64,000 bases of DNA from Streptomyces sp. NBC_00663 (GTDB lineage Bacteria; Actinomycetota; Actinomycetes; Streptomycetales; Streptomycetaceae). The stretch lies in the NCBI RefSeq assembly GCF_036226885.1, contig NZ_CP109027.1, positions 1,116,001 to 1,180,000 on the forward strand, in the 5' to 3' direction. Below, piece after piece: positions 40,468 to 50,021 of the stretch (positions are counted from its first letter, which is position 1; each line of letters opens with the position of its first letter). Below the pieces are notes generated by a model. That model saw only the letters and a list, made by a program, of their open reading frames with translations, had not been told where the DNA came from and ran no database searches. Both the position numbers and the translations under genes were made by a program.

Positions 40468-43400
40468 ATGCCCCCGCGTCGACGCCGCACCGTCCGAGCG
40501 CTGGCCCCAGCAATCCCTCTCGCACTCGCCACAGCCCTCCTCACCACCCCCACCCCCGCCTCAGCCGAGACCGAGCCCCTCCCCTCGGTAACCGTCCACA
40601 TCGACCCCTCCTACCAACAACAGAAGTTCGAAGGCTGGGGCACCAGCCTCGTCTGGTTCGCCAATGCCACCGGCGGCTACCCGGACCCCATCCGAAGACA
40701 GCTCGTCGACATGCTGTTCGGCGAGGACGGGCTGAATCTCAACATCGCGCGCTACAACATCGGCGGCGGCAACGCCCCGGACGTCCGCAAGGACTACATG
40801 AAGACCGGCGCCACGATGGAGGGCTTCTGGAAGGCGCCCGAGGGCACCACGCAGAAGGACATGGACTGGTGGAACCCTGACGACCCCGAGCACTGGAACT
40901 GGGACGCCGACGCCAACCAGCGCTGGTGGGTCGACCAGATCAAGGACAAGGTCACGACGTGGGAGGCGTTCAGCAACTCCCCGCCGTGGTTCCAGACGGT
41001 GAGCGGCTACGTCTCCGGCGGATTCAACGCCGGCACCGACCAGATCCGCACCGACACCGTCGACGACTTCGCCACCTACCTCGTACGCGTTGCCGATCGG
41101 ATCGAGCAGGAGCACGGGATCTCGTTCGACACCATCGACCCGCTCAACGAGCCCAACACCTCCTACTGGGGAACCCAGTTGGGCACCGACGGTCAGCCCA
41201 CCGGCGGTCGGCAGGAGGGCGCCCACGCCGGGCCGGCCCTTCAGCAGAAGGTCGTCCTCGCCCTGGACAAGGCCCTCCACGGAGCCAAGTCCACCGCCCG
41301 CGTGTCGGCCATGGACGAGACCAACCCCGGCATCTTCACCACCAACTGGAACGCCTACGACGCCGACGCCCGCGCCGCCGTCGACCAGCTCAATGTCCAC
41401 ACCTACGGAACCGGCCAGCGCACCAGCGCCCGTGACATCGCCAAGGGGTCGGGCAAACCGCTCTGGATGAGCGAGGTCGAGGGCACCTGGGGCACCGGCA
41501 CCGACTTCACCAGCATGGAGCCGGGTCTCGGCATCGCCAGCCACATGGTGGACGACATGCGTGAACTGGAGCCCTCCGCCTGGGTGTTCTGGCAGCCGAT
41601 CGAGGACGCGATCCCACAGGCCGCCGCCGGGAAGAACTGGGGCAGCATCCATGTCCCGTTCAACTGCACCGCCGACGACACCCTGGAGACCTGCCCGATC
41701 CGGGCCAACTCCAAGTTCCACACCATCCGGAACTTCACCCACTACATCCGGCCCGGCGACCACTTCATCAAGGTCGACGACACCTCCAGCGTCGCCGCCG
41801 TCGCGCAGTCCGGCCGCTCCGCGACCGTCGTCCACGTCAACAGCGGTACGACCGCCCGCTCCGTGACCCTCGATCTGTCCCGCTTCGGCAAGGTGAAGCC
41901 GGGGGCCACCGTCACGCCCGTCGTGACCAGCACCGACGGTGCCCTCGTCGAAGGGGACCCGGTCCGTGTCACCGGCCGCTCCGCGACCCTCACCGTCCCG
42001 GCCAAGTCCGTCACCTCCTTCCTGGTCGACGGCGTCAGCGGGGTCGCCAAGGACGCCGCGCTCGTCCAGCCCGACCACGTCTACCGGCTCCAGGGCACCC
42101 AGAGCGGCAAGTCGCTCACGCCGTCGGACGACGGCAGCGGTGTCGTCCTCCGTACGACCGACCCGGGCAGCGCCCAACAACTGTGGCGGGCCCAGAAGTT
42201 GACGGCCGGTGCCGGCAACCGCACCCGCTACGCCCTCACCAGCGCCACCACCGGCAAGCAGCTCGCCGTACGCGACAACCAGGCCGTTCTCGAAGACCCG
42301 GCCGATGGAGGTGACGCCGCCGCGCAGTGGGTCATGTCGACCACCGGCGACGGCACCTGGACCTTCGTCAACGTCGCCACCGGCCGACTGCTGGACGTCA
42401 CCGGGCAGTCGACGGCCGACGGTGCCAAGGTGGCGACGTACACGCCTACTTCGGCGGCGAACCAACGGTGGACCGTGATCGACGAGACCGTGCTGCGCAC
42501 CGAGAAGGCGAAGGTGTTCACCGTGCCCGGCCTTGCACCGGTACTCCCGGAGACGGTGACACCCGTGTATCGGAACGGCGGCCGTGGAGCGCTGCCAGTG
42601 GTGTGGGATGTGCCGTCCGAACGGGCCTGGCGCGCGCCCGGCACCGTACGGGTCACCGGTACCGCCACCGATCCGCTGGGGCGGCAGATCCCGGCCACGG
42701 CGGTCGTCACCGTCGACACCATCGCCTCCACGCTCCCCGGGCGAGCCAAGGCCTACGTGGGCGGCAGCCCGGCACTGCCGAACACCGTCGTCGGCGTCGG
42801 AGCGCACGGTGGGCGGACCGATCTCCCGGTGGACTGGGACACGGCGCCCGACGGGGCGTACGACGCGACCGGCGTCGTCACCCTCCACGGCACCGCACGC
42901 ATCGTGGACGGCAGCACCACCGACGCCACCGTGCGCGTTCAAGTCACCGAGCCGACGCGGGTCAACATCGCACCGGACGCCGACATCTCGGCCACCTACA
43001 CCGAGAGCGGCTACTCCCCCGAGCGCCTGCGCAACGGCGACACCACCGACAAAGCCTGGTCCAACTGGAGGTCGGGCACCAAGAACCCGTCCGACACGAT
43101 CACCTTCACCCTGCCCGAGGCCCGCGATCTCGACCGGGTCGTGGCGCGCTTCTACAAGGACGGCGGCAACCTCTCCTTCCCGGCGAGCCTCAAGGCTCAG
43201 GTGCGCGGCGCGGCCGACGGCGCGTGGCGTGACGCGAGCGACGAGATCGCCGTGGGGAGTGAGGGCACTCCGGTGGTCGAGGTGCCGCTCCGGACCGACG
43301 GACCGGCCACCGGGGTGCGGCTGGTGATGACCGCTCGCTCCGGCGGTTACATCACCATGAGCGAGGTCGAGGTGTACGCCAAGACCCCGGGGGCCTCCTC

Positions 43401-43650
43401 GGACGCCGCCGCCTCCTCGATCGAGGTCGGCGGGGTGCCGGTCGCCTCCTTCGATCCCGGCACGGCCAACTACCGGGTGGTGACGGACGATCCGGCGCGG
43501 ACCGCGGTGACCGTGACGGCACGCGATCCGTATGCGCGCGTCACGGTCGAGCGGAGGCGCGAGGACCGCCGGTACGTCGCCGTCGTCACCGTGACCGGTG
43601 AGGACGGGACGCGTACGACGACGTACCGGATCGAACTCGTCCGGCGTTAG
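40468..43650 (+). CDS. Secreted GH30 endo-beta-1,6-galactanase-like enzyme with CBM13, Ig-like and F5/8-type-C modules
   Basis: A 1060-residue exported enzyme. Signal peptide 1-34 (LAPAIPLALATALLTT, ends ASA). GH30 catalytic domain about 38-520: FEGWGTSLVWFANATGGYPD, NIARYNIGGGN, acid/base Glu228 in DPLNEPNTSYWG, nucleophile Glu336 in WMSEVEGTWG. A ricin-type CBM13 follows (about 535-675, RLQGTQSGKSL, ending QRWTVI), two bacterial Ig-like domains (LPVVWDVPSERAW, LPVDWDTAPDGAYD), a discoidin-like domain (NIAPDADISATYTESGYSPERLRNGD) and a C-terminal beta-sandwich. The catalytic sequence fits the actinobacterial beta-1,6-galactanase subgroup, which attacks type II arabinogalactan. ATG at 40468 after GGAAGGGAG. 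Its TAG overlaps the GH127 stop on the other strand. Confidence 0.85.
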   Translation: MPPRRRRTVRALAPAIPLALATALLTTPTPASAETEPLPSVTVHIDPSYQQQKFEGWGTSLVWFANATGGYPDPIRRQLVDMLFGEDGLNLNIARYNIGGGNAPDVRKDYMKTGATMEGFWKAPEGTTQKDMDWWNPDDPEHWNWDADANQRWWVDQIKDKVTTWEAFSNSPPWFQTVSGYVSGGFNAGTDQIRTDTVDDFATYLVRVADRIEQEHGISFDTIDPLNEPNTSYWGTQLGTDGQPTGGRQEGAHAGPALQQKVVLALDKALHGAKSTARVSAMDETNPGIFTTNWNAYDADARAAVDQLNVHTYGTGQRTSARDIAKGSGKPLWMSEVEGTWGTGTDFTSMEPGLGIASHMVDDMRELEPSAWVFWQPIEDAIPQAAAGKNWGSIHVPFNCTADDTLETCPIRANSKFHTIRNFTHYIRPGDHFIKVDDTSSVAAVAQSGRSATVVHVNSGTTARSVTLDLSRFGKVKPGATVTPVVTSTDGALVEGDPVRVTGRSATLTVPAKSVTSFLVDGVSGVAKDAALVQPDHVYRLQGTQSGKSLTPSDDGSGVVLRTTDPGSAQQLWRAQKLTAGAGNRTRYALTSATTGKQLAVRDNQAVLEDPADGGDAAAQWVMSTTGDGTWTFVNVATGRLLDVTGQSTADGAKVATYTPTSAANQRWTVIDETVLRTEKAKVFTVPGLAPVLPETVTPVYRNGGRGALPVVWDVPSERAWRAPGTVRVTGTATDPLGRQIPATAVVTVDTIASTLPGRAKAYVGGSPALPNTVVGVGAHGGRTDLPVDWDTAPDGAYDATGVVTLHGTARIVDGSTTDATVRVQVTEPTRVNIAPDADISATYTESGYSPERLRNGDTTDKAWSNWRSGTKNPSDTITFTLPEARDLDRVVARFYKDGGNLSFPASLKAQVRGAADGAWRDASDEIAVGSEGTPVVEVPLRTDGPATGVRLVMTARSGGYITMSEVEVYAKTPGASSDAAASSIEVGGVPVASFDPGTANYRVVTDDPARTAVTVTARDPYARVTVERRREDRRYVAVVTVTGEDGTRTTTYRIELVRR

Positions 43651-45554
43651 TCGCGCGCCGGCAGCCACACCCGCATCGTGGACGGGCCTCGGTTCGCCCA
43701 GGAGTGGTACGGGACCAGCACGATGCGGGTGGGCTCCCCGTCCGGCCGGGCGCTGTCTCGCGGGCGGTACGGCCAGGGAGCGTCGGGGGGCGTGGTCAGC
43801 TCGCCCCCTACCGTCACGGACCCGTCCTCGCCTTCCTCCGGAGCGGCGGACGGGTCCACGCGGATCGCGTCAACGTCCTGGTCGCCGGGGAGGTCCACGG
43901 ACTCGGCGCAGTACACCACTGGTCCGCGCTGGACGGCGGCCGTGCCGCGGATCGCGTCGATGCGCGGGTCGGGTGTCAACCAGTGGGCCTGGACAGGGAG
44001 TTCGAGGCGGATCTCGTCGCCCGGGTGGAAGACGCGGGTGACCTCCGTCGTGCCCGTTGCGACACCCCTGCGGTTCCCGTCCGGGTCGGTCAGCCAGGTC
44101 TGCGCGCCCTCCGCCCACGCGGGGACGCGCAAAGACAGGGTCCATGGGTGGTCCGGGGCACGGTCGACGCGGATCGTCACCTGTCCGTCGTACGGGTAAT
44201 CGGTGCCGATCCTCAGCGCGATGCCACCCGTGGTGATCTCCGCGTCGGCGTACTGGTGCAGTTGGATGCCCGAGTCGTCCGTCGTCGCCAGATACGCGGG
44301 CAGCACCGCCAGGGTCCGCGCCACGTTGGTCGGGCAGCAGGAGACCGCGAACCAGGGGGCGCGCAGGCTCGATTCGGCGCGCGGGCTGTCCGTGTCCGCG
44401 GCGGGGGCGGTGCCGCGGCGGCGTCGGTGGAGGGTGTTGGCGTAGAAGAAGGACCGGCCGTCCTCGGCCGGGGAGGCGGCGATGACGTTGAACAGGGTGC
44501 GTTCGGCGAAGTCGGCGAAGCGGGGCTCGCCGGTGGCGAGGAGCAGGCGCCAGCTGAGCATCACGGAGGCCACGCCGGCGCAGGTCTCGGAGTAGGCGCG
44601 GTCGGGCGGCAGGACGAAGTCGTCGCCGAAGGACTCGTCGCGGTGGTGTGAGCCCATGCCGCCGGTGAGGTAGGTGCGGCGGGCGACGGTGGTCTCCCAT
44701 TGGTGTACGACCGCCGCGAGCAGTTCCTCGTCGCCGGTCTCCACCGCCACGTCCACGGCTCCGGAGGCGAGGTAGAGGGCGCGTACGGCATGGCCGCGCA
44801 GGACCGTGGCGTCCCGTACGGGGACGTCGTCCTGGTAGTAGGCGCGGCCGAACTCGCTGTCGGCTAGGGTGCCTTGGCCGCGGCGGGTGATGAACAGGGC
44901 TGCTTGGTCCAGGTAGCGCTGCTCCCCCGTGAGGCGGGCGAGTTCGACCAGGGCCGTCTCGATCACCGGGTGTCCGCAGACGCTCTCGATGCCGCCCTCG
45001 CCGAACATCGCGCACACGTGGTCGGCGGCCCGGCGGGCGGTCTTCGCCAGTTCGGTCTCACCACGGGCCCGCGCCTGGGCCACCCCGGCCTGGATCAAGT
45101 GGCCGTAGCAGTACAGCTCGTGGCCCCATTCGAGGTCGCTGTAGCGGGGCTGCTGGCCGGGGCGGCCGTAGGCGGTGTTGAGGTAGCCGTCGGGTTCCTG
45201 GGCGGCGGCGATCGCGTCCTCCAGGGCCGGGTCGGCGGGGTGTGCCCGCTCCCAGGCGATGGCTTCGAGGAGCTTGTAGACGTCGGAGTCGGCGAACTCC
45301 CGTCCCCGCCGGTCATGTTGGATGCGGCCCTCGACGGCGGCCTTGAAGTTGCCGGTCCAGCCGACGCGTTCCTCCCAGTCGCGGCAGTGGTCGAGGGTGG
45401 CGGTGGCGTTCACGTGGCGGCGCCTGGCCCAGAAGCCTCCGGTGATCCTGACCTCGTCGAGGCCGAGGGGCCGCAGCCGTCCCCGGGTCGGTGCCACCGG
45501 CAGCGCGGGTGACCCGGTGGCGTTCTCCCTCGGCCCCGTGGTGTTCTCCTTCAC
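43647..45554 (-). CDS. Beta-L-arabinofuranosidase, GH127
   Basis: A 635-residue cytoplasmic enzyme (no signal peptide) of the former DUF1680 family, releasing L-arabinose from beta-linked arabinofuranosides. The Zn/thiolate active site of the family is fully present: Glu323 and Cys325 in YSETCAGVASVML and the Cys406-Cys407 pair in VSCCPTN. Other marks: FKAAVEGRIQHDRRGREFADSDVYKLLEA, YLTGGMGSHHRDESFGDDFVLPPDRAY. Start is GTG at 45554 after AAGGGA. Last gene of the operon SBP-permease-permease-GH127, which means its substrate arrives through that importer. Convergent with GH30 and overlapping it by 4 bases. Confidence 0.92.
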   Translation of the reverse strand: MKENTTGPRENATGSPALPVAPTRGRLRPLGLDEVRITGGFWARRRHVNATATLDHCRDWEERVGWTGNFKAAVEGRIQHDRRGREFADSDVYKLLEAIAWERAHPADPALEDAIAAAQEPDGYLNTAYGRPGQQPRYSDLEWGHELYCYGHLIQAGVAQARARGETELAKTARRAADHVCAMFGEGGIESVCGHPVIETALVELARLTGEQRYLDQAALFITRRGQGTLADSEFGRAYYQDDVPVRDATVLRGHAVRALYLASGAVDVAVETGDEELLAAVVHQWETTVARRTYLTGGMGSHHRDESFGDDFVLPPDRAYSETCAGVASVMLSWRLLLATGEPRFADFAERTLFNVIAASPAEDGRSFFYANTLHRRRRGTAPAADTDSPRAESSLRAPWFAVSCCPTNVARTLAVLPAYLATTDDSGIQLHQYADAEITTGGIALRIGTDYPYDGQVTIRVDRAPDHPWTLSLRVPAWAEGAQTWLTDPDGNRRGVATGTTEVTRVFHPGDEIRLELPVQAHWLTPDPRIDAIRGTAAVQRGPVVYCAESVDLPGDQDVDAIRVDPSAAPEEGEDGSVTVGGELTTPPDAPWPYRPRDSARPDGEPTRIVLVPYHSWANRGPSTMRVWLPARD

Positions 45555-45558
45555 CGCA

Positions 45559-46392
45559 TCATCCCTTCAGCGCACCCGACATGAAGCCTCGTACGTAGTG
45601 CCGTTGCAGGAGCAGGAACACGAGGAGGCAGGGCACGGCGAGGACCACCACGCCCGCCTCGGTGGCCCCGTAGTCGACCGCGCCCATGCTCTGCTGGCGC
45701 AGGTTGGCGACGGCGAGCGGCAGGGGTGCCTTCTCGCTGTCGGAGATGAGGATCAGGGGCGCGATGAAGTCGTTCCAGGCGGCGAGGAACGCGAAGAGCC
45801 CGACGGTGATCAGCCCGGGTCGTACCGCCGGGAGCAGTACCCGGCGCAGCGCGCCCGCCGTGCCGCAGCCGTCGACGAGCGCCGACTCCTCCAGTTCGCG
45901 CGGGACCGCCTCGAAGGAGATCCTCATCATGAAGGTGGCGAAGGGGAGTTGGAACATCGCGAGGACCAGGCTCAGCCCGATCAGTGAGTTCTGGAGGTGG
46001 AGCCGGCCCAGGAGTACGTAGAGCGGGATGAGGAGGGTGGCGTAGGGGACCATGAGGATGGCCAGCGTCAGCAGGAACAGGGCGTTCTTACCCGGGAACC
46101 GGAAGCGGGCGAAGGCGTAGCCGCCGAGCAGGGAGACCCCGAGGGTCAGGGCGACGGTGAGGCCCGAGACGACGGTGCTGTTGAGGAGGTACTGCCCGAG
46201 GCCGGCGTCGTAGTCCAGCAGGGTGCGGTAGTTGCCGAGACCGTAGCCGGAGTCCTGTGCGGTGCCGGGCTGTTCGCTGACCGAGGCCCAGGTGTTCCAC
46301 AGCAGGGGGAACAGGAAGATGACGGCCAGGCCCCCGGCGACGACGTAATAAGGGGTGCGGCCGAGCGTGGTGCGCAGGGTGGAGTCCTGCAT
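45559..46392 (-). CDS. Sugar ABC transporter permease (MalG type)
   Basis: A 277-residue membrane protein with six hydrophobic helices; EAA loop PRELEESALVDGCGTAGALRRVLLPAVRPGL, C-terminal HYVRGFMSGALKG typical of MalG/AraQ-type permeases. ATG at 46392 has a strong GGAGGG; the ATG at 46410 overlaps the upstream stop and would add six residues. Works with the adjacent permease and binding lipoprotein; the ATPase must be encoded elsewhere. Confidence 0.9.
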   Translation of the reverse strand: MQDSTLRTTLGRTPYYVVAGGLAVIFLFPLLWNTWASVSEQPGTAQDSGYGLGNYRTLLDYDAGLGQYLLNSTVVSGLTVALTLGVSLLGGYAFARFRFPGKNALFLLTLAILMVPYATLLIPLYVLLGRLHLQNSLIGLSLVLAMFQLPFATFMMRISFEAVPRELEESALVDGCGTAGALRRVLLPAVRPGLITVGLFAFLAAWNDFIAPLILISDSEKAPLPLAVANLRQQSMGAVDYGATEAGVVVLAVPCLLVFLLLQRHYVRGFMSGALKG

Positions 46393-46406
46393 GGTGGAGT
46401 CCCTCC

Positions 46407-47372
46407 TCATGACTCGTCGGCGCGGTGCAGACCGCGGAACTGGACGACGTTGAGCAGCAGCAGCGCGGCCAGGACGAGGATCGACAGGGCCGCCGCGGTA
46501 CCGAGGTTGAGCCGCTGGAACGCCTCCCGGTAGATCAACTGCACGATGGTGACGGTGCTGTTGTCCGGTCCGCCCTTGGTGAGGACGAAGAACTGGTCGA
46601 AGGCGAGCAGCGATCCGGTCACGCACAGCAGCAACGACAGCGCGAGGGAGGGGCGGAGGAGCGGCAGGGTGATGCCGCGGAAGATCTGGCCCCGGCTCGC
46701 TCCGTCCATGCGCGCGGCCTCGTACAGCTCGTGCGGGATGCGTTGCAGGCCGACCAGCAGGATCAGCATGTAGAAGCCGGCGAACTTCCAGACGACCAGG
46801 AACACCGTGGACAGCAACGCGGAGGTCGGCGTGCCGAGGAAGGACACCGGCTCGTCGACCAGACCGAGCCTATCCAGGGTGCGGCTGAGGGGGCCGGTGG
46901 TGGGACTGTAGAGGCCCCAGAAGAGCAGGGACGCGGAGGCCAGGCCGAGAGCGCCCGGCAGGAAGTAGACGGTGCGGAAGAAGCCGGCACCGGGGCGGGA
47001 CTCCTGGACCAGCAGGGCGAGCAGGAGGGCGAGTCCGAGGAGCACGACGGTGACGATCGCGGTGTAGAGGAGCGTGAAGCGGACGGCGGGCCAGAACAGC
47101 GTGCTGTCGGTGACGTCCGTGAAGTTCTCGGGGGCGTTGCCGCCCTGGTCGCCCGCTATCAACGGCCAGTCGTCGAGGGACATCTGGCCGACCAGCAGCA
47201 GCGGCAGGACGAAGAAGACGGCGACGTAGACGGCGGTCGGGGCCGCGTAGCCGATCCCCTGGAACGTGCGGGAGCGCCACAGCGGGCCGGTCGTACGAGG
47301 TGGGCGGGCCGGGCGGTGTTCGGGCCCGGCCCGGTGGTCGGCGGCCGTGCGGTCGGGCGCCTTCACCTGCAT
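46407..47372 (-). CDS. Sugar ABC transporter permease (MalF type)
   Basis: A 321-residue membrane protein. A 45-residue basic, proline-rich cytoplasmic lead (HRAGPEHRPARPPRTT) precedes GYAAPTAVYVAVFFVLPLLLVG; EAA loop HELYEAARMDGASRGQIFRGITLPLLRPSL. ATG at 47372 with GGAGAG chosen over 47399. It lies 40 bp behind the binding-protein stop. Inferred substrate: arabinose-containing oligosaccharides, from the GH127 gene in the same operon. Confidence 0.9.
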   Translation of the reverse strand: MQVKAPDRTAADHRAGPEHRPARPPRTTGPLWRSRTFQGIGYAAPTAVYVAVFFVLPLLLVGQMSLDDWPLIAGDQGGNAPENFTDVTDSTLFWPAVRFTLLYTAIVTVVLLGLALLLALLVQESRPGAGFFRTVYFLPGALGLASASLLFWGLYSPTTGPLSRTLDRLGLVDEPVSFLGTPTSALLSTVFLVVWKFAGFYMLILLVGLQRIPHELYEAARMDGASRGQIFRGITLPLLRPSLALSLLLCVTGSLLAFDQFFVLTKGGPDNSTVTIVQLIYREAFQRLNLGTAAALSILVLAALLLLNVVQFRGLHRADES

Positions 47373-47412
47373 GGCTCTCCTGTCGGTCGGCAAGCCCATC
47401 AGGGGTGCTCGG

Positions 47413-48735
47413 TCAGTCGGCCAGGGACGCGCTGACCGCCTCGTTGTCCTTCCGCACGTTCGCCCCGTCGCCGAAGACGGCGTCGCGCATCAGCGTCAGC
47501 CAGGGTCCGTTGGGGTCGTTGAAGGTCTGGCCGAACTTCAGGGCGTACGGCGTGTGCCCGTCGGCGACGAGCTGGTTGATGGTGACCAGGCGGGGGTCGG
47601 CGTCGGAGTACTTGTTGGAGGCGAGGTCGGTGCGCGCCACCACGTCCTTGTGCGCGGCGACCACGTCGACCTGTGCCTTGTCGCCGACGGACCAGGCGAG
47701 GAAGTTCCAGGCCTGGTCGCCCTTCTTGCTGGTGGCGGCGATGCCGATGGAGTCCCCGCCGACGAAGGTGGCCCTGCCGCCGTCGGGGCCGGGGATCGGC
47801 GCCACCCCGAGGTCGAGGTCCTTGGGCATCAGGCCGAGGGTGGTGGACGGCATGGGCATCACGCCGACCTTGCCGTTGGGGAAGACGCCGGTCCAGGTCG
47901 CGCCGGTCTCGTCGCGGGCACCGGGGGCGACGATGTCGTCGTCGACCCAGCCCCGGTAGGTGTCGTAGACCTTCTGCGCGGTGGGCGAGTCGAGGGTCGC
48001 CCCGGTGCCGTCCTTGTTGAGGACGTCCTGTCCGGCGGCCCAGATGGACGGCCACCAGGTGAAGACACCGCAGCCGCCGCAGTTGCCGCCGAAGAAGGTG
48101 CCGTTGACGCCGCCGCCGAGGGCGTCAACGGCCCGTGCCTGCTGGTCCCATTCGGCGAGGGTGGTGGGCGGCTTCTCGGGGTCGAGCTTCGCCTTGCGGT
48201 AGAGATCCTTGTTGTAGAACAGCACCGACAGATCGAGAGTGTGCGGGACGACGTACTTCTTGCCCTCGTACGTCCCGGCCTTGATGTGCGACTGGGCCAG
48301 GCTGTCGGCGAAGGGCAGCTGGTCGATGCGGTCCGTGAGGTCGGCGAAGAGGCCGCTGGAGGTGTAGTTCGGCACGAACACGACGTCCGAGGCGAACAGG
48401 TCGGGCAGGTCGCGGGAGCCGGCCGCGGCACCCACCTTGGCCTGGTAGTCGTCGGTGGGGATGACGGTGAGTTCGACCTTGTTCCTGTGGCTGTCGTTGT
48501 ACGCCTTGACCAGCGCCTCGCTCTGCGGGCGGGTGGCCGCGCGGGTCCACATCGTGAGGGTGGCGCCGTCGTCGACGCCGTTGACGTTCGCGGCGGATCC
48601 GCCGCCCCCGCCGCCGTCGTCCTTGCCGTCGTCCCCCGATCCGCAGGCGGTGACCAGGCCGGCCACGGTCAGCAAGGCGGCGGCCGTGGTGACGAGGCGG
48701 CGGACAGGGCCGCGCGATCCAGTCGGGCTCCCCAT
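47413..48735 (-). CDS. Sugar ABC transporter substrate-binding lipoprotein (arabino-oligosaccharide)
   Basis: A 440-residue extracellular binding protein. Signal with lipobox VTAC (Cys31), then a striking acidic/glycine linker (GSGDDGKDDGGGGGGSAA) tethering the domain. Body: ATLTMWTRAATRPQSEALVKAYNDSH, DLPDLFASDVVFVPNYTSSG, VPHTLDLSVLFYNKDLYRKAKLDPEKPPTTLAEW, and FVGGDSIGIAATSKKGDQAWNFLAW. Strong GGAGGGAG before ATG 48735. First gene of the operon ending in GH127; divergent from the LacI gene at 48906, with two inverted repeats between them. Confidence 0.9.
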   Translation of the reverse strand: MGSPTGSRGPVRRLVTTAAALLTVAGLVTACGSGDDGKDDGGGGGGSAANVNGVDDGATLTMWTRAATRPQSEALVKAYNDSHRNKVELTVIPTDDYQAKVGAAAGSRDLPDLFASDVVFVPNYTSSGLFADLTDRIDQLPFADSLAQSHIKAGTYEGKKYVVPHTLDLSVLFYNKDLYRKAKLDPEKPPTTLAEWDQQARAVDALGGGVNGTFFGGNCGGCGVFTWWPSIWAAGQDVLNKDGTGATLDSPTAQKVYDTYRGWVDDDIVAPGARDETGATWTGVFPNGKVGVMPMPSTTLGLMPKDLDLGVAPIPGPDGGRATFVGGDSIGIAATSKKGDQAWNFLAWSVGDKAQVDVVAAHKDVVARTDLASNKYSDADPRLVTINQLVADGHTPYALKFGQTFNDPNGPWLTLMRDAVFGDGANVRKDNEAVSASLAD

Positions 48736-48782
48736 GACGATCTCCCTCCGTGACGCGCACCGGGAAGAAACGGGCCGAAAAG

Positions 48783-48859
48783 GCTTTCGTAAAGCTAGAG
48801 CCGAGGTGAATACCCGTCAATCCCCTGTGCAGGACAAGAGTTTCGGGCGTGTACCGAAA
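48783..48859. promoter_or_regulatory. Two inverted repeats in the arabinan-importer/LacI control region
   Basis: GCTTTCGTAAAGC (48783-48795) and TTTCGG-7 nt-CCGAAA (48841-48859) lie between divergent genes starting at 48735 and 48906. Both share CTTTCG-type halves and are candidate operators for the LacI protein encoded at 48906. Confidence 0.45.
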
Positions 48860-48905
48860 GTTCTCGCGTACGGTTTAGGCACGCCATGTGAGACAGGAGA
48901 CCCTC

Positions 48906-49934
48906 ATGACACCTGCCCCCGGCCCGGCCCGCTCGCACACCGCCACGCTCTCCGACGTAGCCCGGCTGGCAGGGGTGTCCGTCGCCACCGCGTCCAAGGC
49001 CCTCAACGGCCGCAGTCAGGTGCGCGCCGAGACCAGGCAGCGGGTGATCGAGGCGGCCGAGCGGTTGTCGTTCCGGCCCAACCAGCTGGCCCGGGGCCTG
49101 CTCGCGGGACGGACCGGCACGGTCGGGCTGCTCACCAGCGACCTGGAGGGCCGGTTCAGCATCCCGATACTGATGGGCGCCGAGGACGCCTTCGGGGCGG
49201 GCGAGGTGGCCGTGTTCCTGTGCGACGCCCGGGGAGACGCGATCCGTGAACAGCACCATGTGCGGGCCCTGTTGGGGCGCCGGGTCGACGGTCTGATCGT
49301 GGTCGGCAGCCGGACCGACCCGCGTCCGTCGCTCGGCCGCGGCCTGCCCGTGCCGGTGGTGTACGCCTACGCGCCCTCGGACGATCCGGAGGATCTGTCG
49401 ATCGTGCCGGACAACGTGGACGCCGGGCGGATCGCGGTGCAGCATCTGCTGGACTGCGGCCGGACCAGGATCGCGCACATCACCGGCGATCCCGGGTACG
49501 CCGCGGCGCACGACCGGGTCGCCGGGGCGCGGGCGGCACTCGACGACGCCGGGCTCTCGCTGGTCGGTGAACCCCGGTTCGGCTCCTGGTCGGAGGGGTG
49601 GGGGCGAGCCGCGGTCGCGCTGCTTCTCGACCAGCACCCGGACGTCGACGCCGTACTGTGCGGCAACGACCAGATCGCCCGGGGCGTGGTCGACGTGCTG
49701 CGCGAACGGGGGCACCGGGTGCCGGAGGACGTGGCGGTGATGGGCTTCGACAACTGGCAGGTGATGACATCCGGTTGCCGGCCGCTGCTGACCAGCGTGG
49801 ACATGAATCTGGAGCAGGTGGGGCGGGCGGCGGCGCAGGCTCTGTTCGGCGCGATCGCCGGCTCACCGCGCCCGGGGGTCGAGGCGCTGCCCTGCCGAGT
49901 GGCGATCCGCGGGTCCACGGCCCACCTGTCCTGA
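48906..49934 (+). CDS. LacI-family regulator of the GH127/importer locus
   Basis: A 342-residue LacI/GalR regulator: helix-turn-helix ATLSDVARLAGVSVATASKALNG, hinge region RPNQLARGLLAGRTGTVG, sensor domain ending VAVMGFDNWQVMTSGCRPLLTSVDMNLEQVG. ATG at 48906 follows GGAGA. It faces the importer operon and precedes the glycosidase pair at 50109, so it may govern both. The inducer is presumably an arabinose-containing oligosaccharide (inference). Confidence 0.9.
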   Translation: MTPAPGPARSHTATLSDVARLAGVSVATASKALNGRSQVRAETRQRVIEAAERLSFRPNQLARGLLAGRTGTVGLLTSDLEGRFSIPILMGAEDAFGAGEVAVFLCDARGDAIREQHHVRALLGRRVDGLIVVGSRTDPRPSLGRGLPVPVVYAYAPSDDPEDLSIVPDNVDAGRIAVQHLLDCGRTRIAHITGDPGYAAAHDRVAGARAALDDAGLSLVGEPRFGSWSEGWGRAAVALLLDQHPDVDAVLCGNDQIARGVVDVLRERGHRVPEDVAVMGFDNWQVMTSGCRPLLTSVDMNLEQVGRAAAQALFGAIAGSPRPGVEALPCRVAIRGSTAHLS

Positions 49935-49972
49935 ATCGCCCGGCGCACGAACTCCCCTCTCCCACGCCTCCC

Positions 49973-50001
49973 TTGACACGCTCTCAGGTCGCTCCTACGT
50001 T
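49973..50001 (+). promoter_or_regulatory. Promoter of the large glycosidase operon
   Basis: TTGACA (49973-49978), 17 bp, TACGTT (49996-50001). Directly downstream AACCT-TTT-AGGTT (50007-50019) forms an inverted repeat covering the likely start site, a candidate operator. The 5' leader to the ATG at 50109 is about 100 bases. Confidence 0.65.
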
Positions 50002-50021
50002 GCGAAAACCTTTTAGGTTCG

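Noticed and set aside
40561-43668. A 1035-codon antisense frame over the GH30 gene
   Set aside because: It mirrors high GC at third positions; composition is Val/Gly/Arg-rich with no domain, while the plus strand encodes a complete signal peptide and catalytic residues.
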